NCBI GenBank assembly: GCA_028564675.1
Contig: JAOVVO010000020.1
Span: forward strand, 1-64,000
From: Onchocerca lupi
Lineage: Eukaryota > Nematoda > Chromadorea > Rhabditida > Onchocercidae
Reading direction: 5' to 3'
Length of the DNA stretch: 64,000 nt
Every line of letters starts with the position of its first letter. The first letter of the stretch is position 1. Of this stretch, positions 1 through 9,380 are shown piece after piece. Under the pieces are notes generated by a model. It did no database searches and had not been told where the DNA came from. It was given only the letters and a program-made list of their open reading frames with translations. Made by a program: the position numbers and the translations under genes.

Positions 1-470
1 GGTAATACTACAGGCTCTGTTTCATTTCCATCATAATTTGGCCTAAAGTCAACCGTATCTTCATCAATATCATTCAATAGAAAGTGTGACATTTTATGAA
101 GTCTTGCTTCTGTATATCGCATCGAAGCTGGTGGATCTCCATCTATTGAACCGAAGTTACCTTGCCCATCAATAAGTGGTAAAAGCAGAGAGAAATCTTG
201 GGCCATTCTAACTAAGGAGTCATAAATAGCCATATCACCATGTGGGTGATATTTTCCCATTACATCTCCAACTATACGAGCAGCCTTTTTATATGGCTTA
301 CCAGCGTCATATCCAGCTCTTGACATTGCATACAGTATGCGTCTATGGACTGGTTTAAACCCATCTCGCACGTCAGGTATAGCCCGGCTTATAATCACGC
401 TCATTGCATAGGAGAGATAAGAATCTTCTAGCTCTTTTACTATTGAGACTGGTACTATATTATTTTGCAT
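1..470 (-). CDS. gyrA: DNA gyrase subunit A, N-terminal part (runs off window)
   Basis: ATP-dependent type II topoisomerase subunit that breaks and rejoins DNA and, with GyrB, introduces negative supercoils. Only the first ~156 codons are present; the gene continues beyond base 1. The ATG at 470 opens MQNNIVPVSIVKELEDSYLS, the usual start of alphaproteobacterial GyrA. The segment YHPHGDMAIYD is the quinolone-resistance-determining region. At the position of E. coli Ser83 it has Met, while the Asp87 equivalent is kept. The stretch LIDGQGNFGSIDGD follows as in all GyrA. The ParC paralogue is the main alternative, but the N-terminus and the DGQGNFGS context fit GyrA better. The active-site Tyr is expected around residue 120 and lies in RYTEARL, so it is inside the window. 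Confidence 0.93.
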   Translation of the reverse strand, partial: MQNNIVPVSIVKELEDSYLSYAMSVIISRAIPDVRDGFKPVHRRILYAMSRAGYDAGKPYKKAARIVGDVMGKYHPHGDMAIYDSLVRMAQDFSLLLPLIDGQGNFGSIDGDPPASMRYTEARLHKMSHFLLNDIDEDTVDFRPNYDGNETEPVVL

Positions 471-624
471 TTTTTATATTTTGATCAAAGCAATTTTGAT
501 ATTAACATTTAGTTAAGTAAATGGTCAACTAAGAATCCGGCTGCATTAATTCTACTTTTTGTTTACAACAACAATATTGAGCTATAGAATAGTGTTTTTT
601 GAAGTTGTTTTAATGTTGTTAAAG

Positions 625-697
625 GGGCAATTAGCTCAGCTGGTAGAGCATCTCGTTTACACCGAGAAGGTCGGCAGTTCAAGCCTGTCATTGCCCA
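625..697 (+). tRNA. tRNA-Val (anticodon TAC)
   Basis: A complete cloverleaf of 73 nt without encoded CCA. The acceptor GGGCAAT pairs with ATTGCCC. The D-arm contains AGCTCAGCTGGTAGAGC. The anticodon stem TCTCG/CGAGA encloses the loop TTTACAC with anticodon TAC, and the T-loop is TTCAAGC. The discriminator base is A. It lies between the divergent gyrA start and a decayed gene. Confidence 0.95.
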
Positions 698-1151
698 TTA
701 GCGTTGATCTTGGATAACTATAATAATGTTCAAGCAATTACCTATTAATTAAGCATAGCGTTTTTTGTATCTAATTATTTATTCAAAATTTTTTATTTTT
801 TTCTGTGAGTCTTTATTTTTTTTAAAAAAGGTAGATACGATTCTGGAAAAAGTAACAAACTTTAATATTGTATAAATGTATTTTACTTAGCTTTATTATA
901 CTATATGTTGTAGTACTTACTTAAGCTAGAAGGTACAAAAATTCCTAAGTACTGGTGATATCTTTTGCTTATGCGAGTTATCTTAATAAAAGTAAATGTT
1001 CATAAAATTATACGGTGTACGCTGAAATGACAAATTGTAATTACCTTATCTAGATACAAAGAACCTTAACTTTAACATATTTTTCATGTACACATTATAT
1101 AATTAATAAATAAAATAATTAATAAATTTATTCAATTTATAGAAAACACTG
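698..1151. other. gene-free stretch
   Basis: About 450 bases of very AT-rich sequence between tRNA-Val and the decayed reading frame at 1152. No ORF, RNA gene or clear repeat was recognised. Upstream of 1152 there is no convincing ribosome binding site. Confidence 0.5.
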
Positions 1152-2560
1152 ATGATTAAAGATACAATTACTTTGAACTTTGAGATAGAAAAAGGCGAAC
1201 CTGTAGACCAATATTACTTTTCTGCACGTATGAAGCTTACAAATGACAGCAGAAATCCTTTACGTGAAAGACTTAGCGGTATAGTTCAATTTGATAACTT
1301 AGATAAGTACTTGAATCTTAAGCGTGAAAAATTCTATATCTGTTATAGCAAATATAATGAACTTAATGGCAGAAGTGAACTGTATATTAACAATAATGAT
1401 GGTAGATATTTAGTTTCTAATCTTTCACTCAATCATTACAAGTTCTCAATGAAGGTATCATTAGATGAAGGAACGGTAGTGGACTATGGATTTTACTAAC
1501 GGTATGCAATTTATAACCCTAAACTTTGTGATAAGGCATAAGAAGAGAGTTTTGATAATGGAAGTGAATTGTTACCGATTGCATTGGATGTGTTAGATAC
1601 TTTTCTAAGTAACAGGAATGACTTAACCACACAAGATATATTTTTACAGATGTAAAACGGAACTATTGAAGAAGAACCGAAATTAGTAAGAGAGGAAAGA
1701 CAAGTAGAAGAAGAATTAGATCGAAAGAATGAGGAGTTAAAAAGGCTTATAGAAAAGGGTGAAATTATTTTGTTTAAAGTAGCAAAAGGCCATGATATGA
1801 ACAACGGTTGCTCCACAGTAGTTTTACAGCTTGACAAAGGAAGTAGTAAGGTAATCCTTGATTCAAGTGAGTATTATATAGTAGAGTATAAAGATAATGA
1901 ATGTTTACATTGTATTAGCTTTAGTTATAACATGTTACTTGACTACAGGAATTTATTTTTTTTCAATAAAGGCTCTTATCTTGAATTTGAAAGCGGGTTT
2001 TATTCAATATATGGATTGAATTATGTAACTAACTAAGCATTTAAACGTGAACTAGCTTTTAGTGATAATCGGTTGTCTGAAGAATTATCTGATGAATTTA
2101 AAAAAAAGGTAACAATCAGGTAAATGTAGAAGTTGCACTTAATAATAGTTTTATGAGCGAAGAAGTTTCAATAGAAAACAAAGTTAAGCTTAGGGAGAAA
2201 AGAGAAGTTGAAGAAGATAAAAATGAACAGAAGGAAGCTACCATAACAAATATTATAAGCGATATGAAAGATGATGATATAGAAAAGAATTTAACTCACC
2301 ATTTTAAAAATCAGGGTAGGAAATCTTATTGAGATGAGAAAGTATCAAGCAATACTGCAAGCTCAAAAATCAAGGTATGGATAATTTTTATCAAAACTTA
2401 AGTAGTCAGCTTATGTTGCAAATGATCATTTGTTTATTAAAGCCCAAGATTTTGGGAATATAAGTGATTTTAATGGGATGTTCGATAAAAGCGATGATTC
2501 AATATGATATAAAAACAAACAAGAATTAATGTAAAAAAAGCTGATGCATAAATATTCAAG
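1152..2560 (+). pseudogene. decayed gene of unknown function with a coiled-coil middle
   Basis: The first 115 codons are open (MIKDTITLNFEIEKGEPVDQ...). The same frame then continues past TAA stops at 1497, 1539, 1653 and 2034 up to about 2120, still reading as protein. From about 1655 there is an acidic/basic charged segment (EEEPKLVREERQVEEELDRK), probably coiled coil, followed by a compact domain with VVLQLDKGSSKVILDSSEYY. After about 2120 the reading moves to another frame (NNQVNVEVALNNSFMSEEVS) and then, after another shift, ends near SDFNGMFDKSDD at about 2500. I read this as one gene broken by four in-frame stops and at least two frameshifts. All four stops are TAA, as expected from CAA-to-TAA changes. 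I do not recognise the family; the product was probably a Wolbachia-specific protein of about 450 residues. Confidence 0.7.
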
Positions 2561-3419
2561 GCTGTTTATAAAGTATCGACATTAGCTCATTCCATTCTCT
2601 TTTGCTAATTCCACTTTCTTCTCTAGTAACATTTTCTCCTTTAATCAGCTTGCGAATTACTTCTAGGCTAGATCTTGAAATGTAAGCTGACTCTAAGCAA
2701 TATTCAATGAAAGCACTGTGGGCTAGCGGGACCCACTCCTTTAGTATATCTAACATAATTTTTGCATAGACCCTGATTTCGTATTGAGCATGTTTGTCAA
2801 CCCTAAGCTTCAAAAAGTGGAAGAGGTTATGTAGATCTACCTTCCAATAAAATTGTGTGTAGTAATTAAGCGTTAAATTAGTTCGAGCAATTTCCCTTGC
2901 AAGCCCTTGTTCAATAAACTTCTCATAATGAGAATATGCTAAATTAGAGTCATTTATCAGAGAATCTATTATTTCTTTTGAGGTATTTAAGTCAAAAGCT
3001 TTGCCTCTACCTTGTTTGTTATTATCAGATTGTTTTGCAACCTGTTCTGGTTTTGGTATATAAAACTCATGATCGAGTATTGAATATCTTGCAGAACATT
3101 CATTCACATTTGCAGTCCTATGTCTTATCCATTGTCTTGCAACAAAAATCGGAAGTTTCACGTGAAACTTAATTTCACACATTTCAAATGGAGTTGTATG
3201 GTAATGTCTCATCAAATATTTTATAAGTGCTTCATCTTGATTTATCTGTTTTGTTCCTTTTCCATAAGAGACACGAGCAGCTTGTAGTATAGCACTATCA
3301 GAGCCCATATAATCTATTACTCGAATAAACCCATGATCTAATACTTTGTATTTTTTGTATAGAATTTCGTCCATTTCTTTTACTGTAGTTCGCTTGGTTA
3401 AATAACGTTCCTCATCCAT
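2556..3419 (-). CDS. thyX: FAD-dependent thymidylate synthase ThyX
   Basis: Makes dTMP from dUMP using methylene-tetrahydrofolate and reduced FAD, replacing ThyA. At 287 residues it has the length of rickettsial ThyX. The signature RHR-x7-S is at residues 99-109 (RHRTANVNECS) with ARYS after it; these residues bind FAD and dUMP. The ATG at 3419 starts MDEERYLTKRTTVKEMDEIL; Met16 is a possible later start. It is the last gene of the minus-strand run proS-acpS-murA-thyX, 9 bases downstream of murA. Its folate cofactor links it to folD elsewhere in this window. Nothing about it looks broken. Confidence 0.96.
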   Translation of the reverse strand: MDEERYLTKRTTVKEMDEILYKKYKVLDHGFIRVIDYMGSDSAILQAARVSYGKGTKQINQDEALIKYLMRHYHTTPFEMCEIKFHVKLPIFVARQWIRHRTANVNECSARYSILDHEFYIPKPEQVAKQSDNNKQGRGKAFDLNTSKEIIDSLINDSNLAYSHYEKFIEQGLAREIARTNLTLNYYTQFYWKVDLHNLFHFLKLRVDKHAQYEIRVYAKIMLDILKEWVPLAHSAFIEYCLESAYISRSSLEVIRKLIKGENVTREESGISKREWNELMSILYKQP

Positions 3420-3428
3420 AACATGTTT

Positions 3429-4709
3429 TCAAGATAAAATGGAGATATCAGCTCCACATGAATTGAGTTTTTCATGCATTACTTCATATCCCCTCCATAA
3501 ATGATGTGAATTACTTATCGTAGTTTCTCCACTAGCTACCAAAGAAGCGAGTACCAGAGCCGCTGTTGACCTCAGGTCAGTAGCATATAGATTATTAACT
3601 CCGTATAAGCTTTTTATTCCACTTATAGTAGCTTTGTTTTTCTTTATGTTTATGTTAGCACCTAATTTTTTCAACTCACTTGTATGTGTGAACCTGTTCT
3701 CAAAAATGTTTTCTTTAATGACAGATGTCCCATCAGCAATGCACATTGTGGACATAAGTTGTGGTTGCATGTCACTGGGAAAATTAGGGTACGAATCTGT
3801 TGTAACGTTGATGGATTTAATAGAACAGCTTTTTCTAGAAACAATAATACCTTGATCAAGTAATTCGATCTTAGCTCCTATGGTTTCCAACTCATTTGCA
3901 ATGCATCTTATATCAGATAGATTTATTCCTTCTAACATCAACTCACCACCGGTGATTATAGCAGCTAGTGCATATGTACCGGCTTCTATGCGATCTAATA
4001 TTATTTTATGGACACACCCATTTAATACTTCAACTCCTGTGATTGTAATTTTTTTATTGTTGATTTTAATATTAGCTCCCATTTTCTTTAGAAATTCTAT
4101 TAAATCCAAAACTTCTGGCTCTGTTGCAGCATTGTTTATTGTTGTTACCCCTTCTGCAAGGGTTGCCGCCATTATTACATTTTCTGTTGCGCCAACGCTT
4201 GTCTTCTCAAATGTAATCTCTTTTCCTTTTAGTTTTCCTTTTACTGTTACAATTATATTACGACCATCAATTTTAATTTCAGCTCCCATTATTTCTAATG
4301 CTTTGATGTGCATATCAACTGGACGTTTTCCAATATTACATCCACCAGGGAAGACCGTTGTAATTTTACCAAATCTACTGAGAATTGGACCCAGCATTAA
4401 AAAAGATGCTCGTAGCTTACTTGCAGTTTCATGTGATATTATGTAATTATTGATATTGCTACAATCAATTTCAAAAATATGATTCCCTTTATAGCCTTTA
4501 TTGTACATAAAGTTTACCTTCGCCCCAAGCTTTTCGAGCAGTTCGGACATCAGATGTACGTCAATTAGATTAGGTACGTTATGTAAAGTTACTGAAGAAC
4601 TGCTTAATAAGCTTGCAGCCATTACCGGTAAAATAGCATTCTTTGAACCGTTAATCTTGATTTTTCCAACCAAGGGCTTACAATTATTCTTTACTAATAT
4701 TTTATGCAT
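3429..4709 (-). CDS. murA: UDP-N-acetylglucosamine 1-carboxyvinyltransferase MurA
   Basis: First committed step of peptidoglycan precursor synthesis: transfer of enolpyruvate from PEP to UDP-GlcNAc in the cytoplasm. I chose the ATG at 4709 (MHKILVKNNCKPLVGKIKIN), giving 426 residues, close to the E. coli enzyme (419). The frame is also open from a TTG at 4763, but the extra 18 residues match nothing in the family. The substrate-binding KINGSKNA motif is near residue 20 and the catalytic Cys is in GGCNIGKRPVDMH at about residue 124. The gene lies 57 bases after acpS and 9 bases before thyX. With PBP2 at 7.8-9.4 kb it points to a retained lipid II pathway, as known for Wolbachia. Confidence 0.95.
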   Translation of the reverse strand: MHKILVKNNCKPLVGKIKINGSKNAILPVMAASLLSSSSVTLHNVPNLIDVHLMSELLEKLGAKVNFMYNKGYKGNHIFEIDCSNINNYIISHETASKLRASFLMLGPILSRFGKITTVFPGGCNIGKRPVDMHIKALEIMGAEIKIDGRNIIVTVKGKLKGKEITFEKTSVGATENVIMAATLAEGVTTINNAATEPEVLDLIEFLKKMGANIKINNKKITITGVEVLNGCVHKIILDRIEAGTYALAAIITGGELMLEGINLSDIRCIANELETIGAKIELLDQGIIVSRKSCSIKSINVTTDSYPNFPSDMQPQLMSTMCIADGTSVIKENIFENRFTHTSELKKLGANINIKKNKATISGIKSLYGVNNLYATDLRSTAALVLASLVASGETTISNSHHLWRGYEVMHEKLNSCGADISILS

Positions 4710-4766
4710 TGAAACAAGGTAAACCTTACCGAATAAGTATAGTAAATTGATAGTAAAAGGCAAACT

Positions 4767-5144
4767 TTAGCTATCATTGCAGATTATAACAAACGCAGTA
4801 GCGTAATCTTCATCATCACTTAGAGAAAGATGCAATATGCAGTCTTTGGAAATAAAATCCTCGCTAATAGTAAGATATGGCTTTCCTCTTGAATCGTTAT
4901 ATATTTCTATATCTTTCATTGTAATGCCCTGGCTGAATCCACTGCCTAACGCCTTAACAAACGCCTCCTTTGCTGCGAAGCGCTTAGCAAAATATTTTGC
5001 ACGTATTTTTTGACTTTTGTACTTTTTGCTTATCTCTATTTCCTGCTTAGTATAGATTTTATTGAGGAATTTCCCCTCATAGTTTTGCAGTATCTTCAAT
5101 ATTCTTGATATATATACTATATCAATGCCAATACCAAGTATCAT
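4767..5144 (-). CDS. acpS: holo-[acyl-carrier-protein] synthase AcpS
   Basis: Transfers 4'-phosphopantetheine from CoA to apo-ACP, activating it for fatty acid synthesis. At 125 residues it is of normal AcpS length. The Mg-binding N-terminal motif is MILGIGIDIVYISRI (usually GxDxxxIxRI). The second motif, FAKRFAAKEAFVKALGSGFS, covers residues 54-73 or so. The start codon overlaps the proS stop by ATGA (5141-5144), a typical translational-coupling junction. It is followed by murA and thyX on the same strand. Confidence 0.95.
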   Translation of the reverse strand: MILGIGIDIVYISRILKILQNYEGKFLNKIYTKQEIEISKKYKSQKIRAKYFAKRFAAKEAFVKALGSGFSQGITMKDIEIYNDSRGKPYLTISEDFISKDCILHLSLSDDEDYATAFVIICNDS

Positions 5145-6418
5145 TCTGTGCTAAAGCGATTTATTGCTTCTTCAATCTGAATTTCTTTTACTTCTCCAGT
5201 TACTCTATTTTTTATTTCAACTAAATTTTCACTTACTGCTTTCTTTCCAACAATTATTTGCCATGGCAGGCCTATCAGATCCATTCTAGCAAATTTTACT
5301 CTTATGCTTCCTTCTGTATCATCGTAAAGCACTTTATCGCTTTTTAAAGTTTTGTATATTTTGTTTGCAATCTCTACACATTTACCAGTTTTTATTTGTA
5401 GGTTAATTAAACCAATTCTGAATGGAGCTATTGCTTCTGGCCAGATAATTCCTTTATCATCATGGAAAGCTTCTATTATCGCACCAACAAGCCTTGAAAC
5501 TCCAATGCCATATGAGCCCATATGTATATTGACATTTTTTCCATCTTGTGTAGTAACTTTTGCGTTCATTGGCTTTGAATATTTATTTCCGAAGTAAAAA
5601 ATATGCCCTATTTCAATACCCTTGCTAAAGCTTAACTGTTCTTGTGGTATAGGACAAGTTTTAGTATGATGTATATTATCTGCAACTGCGTATATGCTCT
5701 TTAAACTTTCAACATCTTCACTTTTCAGTAATTCAGGAAGTTTATTGTCATAATATAAAGTGCTTTCACCTGTGCTTGCTAATATATGGAACTCGTGGCT
5801 TAAATTTCCTCCAATTAGTCCAGTATCTGCTTTAACTACAATTGGAGTAAATCCCATGCGCTTGAAAATTTTTATATAAGTTTTGTACATTGAATTATAT
5901 GAATTCAGTGCATTTTTATAATCTATGTCGAAACTATATGCATCCTTCATCAGAAATTCCCTACCTCTCATAATACCATAACGTGGTCTTACTTCATCAC
6001 GAAACTTCCACTGAATTTGGTATAAACAGAGTGGCAAATTTTTGTAACTCTTTACCATACCTCTAATCAAATCAGTTGCTACCTCCTCATGAGTTGGGCC
6101 AAAAAGCATATTGCTCTCATACCTGTCCTTAATACGTAACATCTCTTTGCCGTAGTTATTGTAACGCTCTGACTCTTGCCAAAGATTTGCCGGCTGTACA
6201 CAAGGCATTAATACTTCAATAGCGCCAGACTTATCCATTTCATCTCTGATGATACCTTCAATATTTTTAAGCACTAAGAGGCCAAGTGGCAACCAAGAAT
6301 AAATGCCAGACGCTATTTGTTTTACTAAACCTGCGCGTATCGAATATTGATGAGAAGTAATCTCAGTATCAGTAGGAGTTTCTTTTAAAGTTGGTAAGTA
6401 ATATTTAGATAGGCGCAC
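5141..6418 (-). CDS. proS: prolyl-tRNA synthetase
   Basis: Class II aminoacyl-tRNA synthetase charging tRNA-Pro in the cytoplasm; a tRNA-Pro(TGG) gene is at 60.5 kb. At 425 residues it is the short form lacking the long editing insertion, as is usual in alphaproteobacteria. Visible class II motifs are motif 2 around QIQWKFRDEVRPRYGIMRGR and the proline-site GPTHEEV near residue 109. Motif 3 is HMGSYGIGVSRLVGAIIE. The C-terminal anticodon-binding domain starts near APFRIGLINL. It heads the proS-acpS-murA-thyX run; the 100 bases upstream (6419-6518) hold no gene. Confidence 0.96.
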   Translation of the reverse strand: MRLSKYYLPTLKETPTDTEITSHQYSIRAGLVKQIASGIYSWLPLGLLVLKNIEGIIRDEMDKSGAIEVLMPCVQPANLWQESERYNNYGKEMLRIKDRYESNMLFGPTHEEVATDLIRGMVKSYKNLPLCLYQIQWKFRDEVRPRYGIMRGREFLMKDAYSFDIDYKNALNSYNSMYKTYIKIFKRMGFTPIVVKADTGLIGGNLSHEFHILASTGESTLYYDNKLPELLKSEDVESLKSIYAVADNIHHTKTCPIPQEQLSFSKGIEIGHIFYFGNKYSKPMNAKVTTQDGKNVNIHMGSYGIGVSRLVGAIIEAFHDDKGIIWPEAIAPFRIGLINLQIKTGKCVEIANKIYKTLKSDKVLYDDTEGSIRVKFARMDLIGLPWQIIVGKKAVSENLVEIKNRVTGEVKEIQIEEAINRFSTE

Positions 6419-6518
6419 TTAATAGATTTGATTATATTAGATAATCTTAATACGATCAGATTTGTAAGTAAACTTATTTTAAAGATAAGAAAGTGTGTTA
6501 TGTTTTTTTTCTTTTCTT

Positions 6519-7706
6519 CTAATTTCCGAATCGACTTATACGTTCTTTAAAAGAAAGAGTAGATGGATCTTGCACCTCACTATTCACTAGGTCTGTATTA
6601 CTCTTTTCCTTTATAAGAGAAATTTTGGATCTCACTTGTAAATTGGCGGGCTTTGGTGACACAGAAGGCTTATCTGTTTTTAGTGCAGAGTGTAATAATG
6701 ATGCAAGTTCGGGCTTGATGTCATCACCAGACCTATAACCACTTTCGGGAGTTATGTTTCCTTTTTCATTGTTTGATGGGGGAGCTTGAAGTGTATACTT
6801 TTCCTTGTGTTTTGTTAGCCTCTTTTTTTTCGTTTTTTCTTCATCTGTACTCCAACCTGAACTACTGTTAAAACTAGAACACTCACTTTCGCTGTCTGAG
6901 GATTTGATTGCTATTCTCCTCCGTGCAAGTGCAATATTAAGAATCAAAACCATATCTTGATTTTGACCAATAGTACCAGATTGCTTTTGCTGTACATTTG
7001 TGTTTTTAGTGTGCCTTAGCTTAACTCCTTTTTTTATCTGCTCGAGTAAAATACCTTTACTAATTCCTTGATTGGTATCATTACCAATCCCAGCTTCAAG
7101 CATGTTAGAACCATTAACTCTTTTTGATGAAAGGATTTCACTTAAGCTTGAAGTAAGAGAAGACTGCGTAGCAGCACTGTGTGGTGATTCTGCAGCGTCA
7201 GTTTGTGAAATGGCTGTGTCAGGAGCTAATGAAAGCTGTGTAGAAGTGTATATACTTGATTTATTCTTCAAATCAATATCACTATCAACTTTTATTTGTG
7301 ATTCACTACCTTGCCTCTTAACAGTTTTATTAAAACTTTCAATTGATCGACTTTCAAGCACTGATTTTTTTATCATTTTTTTTGTTTGCTGTTCCTCTTG
7401 AAAAGTTCCTTTACTGAGACTTACTTCTTTTTTATTACTAACTTTAGAAATACTGAGTTTGATAAGGTATGCTATTAAAACTAGTGTAGCAACTGCAAAA
7501 ACAATAAAAATTGTCAAAGGAGCTACTGTGGTGATACCAAAACTAGAAATTATTGTAGTAGCGCAAGGAAGATATTGACCAGCTATAAAACTCAATGTAG
7601 ATGATGCTAAAATGGTAATTAAAGGTTGAAATACAGTTAACTTAGTTTTGATAAGTTTCCAGTGATTTGTACTACCTTTTGATAGCGTAGTAGTGGATAT
7701 ATACAT
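6519..7706 (-). CDS. unknown protein: two N-terminal membrane segments, long polar Ser/Lys-rich tail
   Basis: I do not recognise this 395-residue protein. Residues about 28-48 (FQPLITILASSTLSFIAGQY) and 62-85 (PLTIFIVFAVATLVLIAYLI) are hydrophobic and form a probable hairpin in the membrane. The remaining ~300 residues are hydrophilic and low in complexity, rich in Ser, Lys, Asp and Thr, with an acidic/serine patch SSDSESECSSFNSSSGWSTD near residue 280. No enzyme motif is visible. The layout (short membrane hairpin plus long polar tail) is that of many inclusion-membrane or host-facing proteins of intracellular bacteria, so a surface or secreted role is possible, but this is inference. The ATG at 7706 is preceded by GTGAGAGAAA. 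The frame is intact in a region with many broken genes, which suggests it is kept by selection. Confidence 0.75.
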   Translation of the reverse strand: MYISTTTLSKGSTNHWKLIKTKLTVFQPLITILASSTLSFIAGQYLPCATTIISSFGITTVAPLTIFIVFAVATLVLIAYLIKLSISKVSNKKEVSLSKGTFQEEQQTKKMIKKSVLESRSIESFNKTVKRQGSESQIKVDSDIDLKNKSSIYTSTQLSLAPDTAISQTDAAESPHSAATQSSLTSSLSEILSSKRVNGSNMLEAGIGNDTNQGISKGILLEQIKKGVKLRHTKNTNVQQKQSGTIGQNQDMVLILNIALARRRIAIKSSDSESECSSFNSSSGWSTDEEKTKKKRLTKHKEKYTLQAPPSNNEKGNITPESGYRSGDDIKPELASLLHSALKTDKPSVSPKPANLQVRSKISLIKEKSNTDLVNSEVQDPSTLSFKERISRFGN

Positions 7707-7801
7707 TTTCTCTCACTATTAACACAATGTTAATGATAACAAAGCTATAAACAGTTGTCAATGGTTTATAGATAAGTTAGATAAGTTAATTTTTGTAAAA
7801 A

Positions 7802-9376
7802 TCACTTTTTAAACATATGTTGTAATATCTCATTAGCTATAGTAATATCCTGGCGTGGAACTTTACCATATTCTGTAAATACAGAGACTGCGTAGCGTGG
7901 GTCGTGATAAGGTCCATAAGCGATAAATAGTTTGTGACTTTCACCTTTAGAGTTGATCTCTGGTGTACCAGTTTTGCCGGCGATTTGTATATTGCTTGTA
8001 AGTACAAGCCTTCTTCTATAGGTTCCAATTTTAGAATTAACCACATCAGACATAGCTTTTTGAACTATTCTAAGATGCTCATAATCTATATTAATGTTAG
8101 GAAAATCTCGTATTGTTTTGCTTGTTTTAATGTGGGGAATTACCTTTTTCCCTGTTGCAATTCTTGCTGCAAGAACTGCAAGCTGTAGTGGTGTTGTGAG
8201 CAAATATCCTTGTCCTATAACTAAGTTTATAGTATCGCCTAAATACCATTCTGAGTATAGCTTTCGTGAACGCCAATCTCTATCAGGCAACAATCCTGGA
8301 GCTTCTTCCTTAAATGTTTCAATTAGTGGACCGCTACCAATGCCAAATTTTCTGGCCATTTCTACTAGAGAGTCTACACTTATTTTTTTCCCTATATTAT
8401 AAAAGTAAGTGTTACATGAAAGAACCATTGCTTCATTCAACGACACACATCCATGAATTTTACTTTGCAAGCAACGGAATCTTCGTTCACCTATTTTCAT
8501 ATAACCCTTACATGAGAATTTTTCTTCTGGGATAATGATTCCATCTTGTAAACCTGCAAGTGCAACTATTATCTTAAATATTGAGCCAGGTGGAATTTGG
8601 TATGATAGTGCACGATTTATAAGTGGTAATGAAGGAGCATTTAAGCTTTCCAAAGTTTCATTCGATAATCTGCTAGTAAAGAGATTATTGTCATAAGAAG
8701 GTGAATTATATAACGCTAAAATTTCTCCGTTATTTACGTCGATTACAACTACAGAGCCATTGTGATCTTTAAATATTTCTGCAATTTTTTTTTGCAAATC
8801 AATGTCAATTGTCAACTGTACATCTTGACCGTCTTGCTGTGGTATATTCAACAATTCTCTCATAACACGGTTTTTAGAATTGACTTCCTGCTCAGACTTT
8901 CCTGGCTCACCTTTTAATATATTATCGTATATATATTCAATACCACTTACTCCCGTCTCACTCGTGTCTTGTTGTTTTTTTGTATACCCTAGTGTATGAG
9001 AGCATATTGAACCGAAAGGGTAATAACGTTTATAAAAAGCGGTTACTTTTATTTCTGACGACTTTGCTATCTTAGATTCAATTTCTGATAATGTTTGCAA
9101 ATCAACTTCTTTGTTAGAAGCCTTTTGTCCATTAAATGAAACAACATAAGAAATTTTGTTTGCTGCAAGCTCGATGCCATGCCTATCTAAAATTCTGCCT
9201 CGCATAGGTACAATAGTGGCGATTCGTATCCTATTATTGTTGGATAGTGCTTCATATTTTTTTCTGTTTCGTATTTGTAAATTATATAATCTGCAACTAA
9301 AAATTGCAGAAATGGTAAGTTGGATACCACCTAGTATAAATGCCCTGCGATTAAAGACTTTATTTTTTGTTCGCAT
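7802..9376 (-). CDS. mrdA: penicillin-binding protein 2 (peptidoglycan transpeptidase)
   Basis: Membrane-anchored class B PBP that cross-links peptidoglycan, normally with RodA for cell elongation. At 524 residues it is somewhat shorter than the ~600 typical of free-living bacteria. An N-terminal membrane anchor (about residues 11-28) is followed by the pedestal domain with RGRILDRHGIELA (60-72). The transpeptidase domain has all three motifs: SxxK at S265-I-F-K268, SxN at S320-C-N322 and KTG at 468-470. FtsI (PBP3) is the main alternative; the overall order and the RGRI..DRNG-type segment suit PBP2. With murA it supports a residual cell-wall pathway. Confidence 0.92.
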   Translation of the reverse strand: MRTKNKVFNRRAFILGGIQLTISAIFSCRLYNLQIRNRKKYEALSNNNRIRIATIVPMRGRILDRHGIELAANKISYVVSFNGQKASNKEVDLQTLSEIESKIAKSSEIKVTAFYKRYYPFGSICSHTLGYTKKQQDTSETGVSGIEYIYDNILKGEPGKSEQEVNSKNRVMRELLNIPQQDGQDVQLTIDIDLQKKIAEIFKDHNGSVVVIDVNNGEILALYNSPSYDNNLFTSRLSNETLESLNAPSLPLINRALSYQIPPGSIFKIIVALAGLQDGIIIPEEKFSCKGYMKIGERRFRCLQSKIHGCVSLNEAMVLSCNTYFYNIGKKISVDSLVEMARKFGIGSGPLIETFKEEAPGLLPDRDWRSRKLYSEWYLGDTINLVIGQGYLLTTPLQLAVLAARIATGKKVIPHIKTSKTIRDFPNINIDYEHLRIVQKAMSDVVNSKIGTYRRRLVLTSNIQIAGKTGTPEINSKGESHKLFIAYGPYHDPRYAVSVFTEYGKVPRQDITIANEILQHMFKK

Positions 9377-9380
9377 ATAA

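Noticed and set aside
1152..2036. Idea that TAA is read through or recoded in the 1152 frame
   Set aside because: Intact genes in the window use TAA as a normal stop, and the same frame also has frameshifts further on; simple gene decay explains it.
3880..4446. 188-codon plus-strand open frame
   Set aside because: It lies opposite murA, whose product is clearly recognisable; the plus-strand frame is a shadow.
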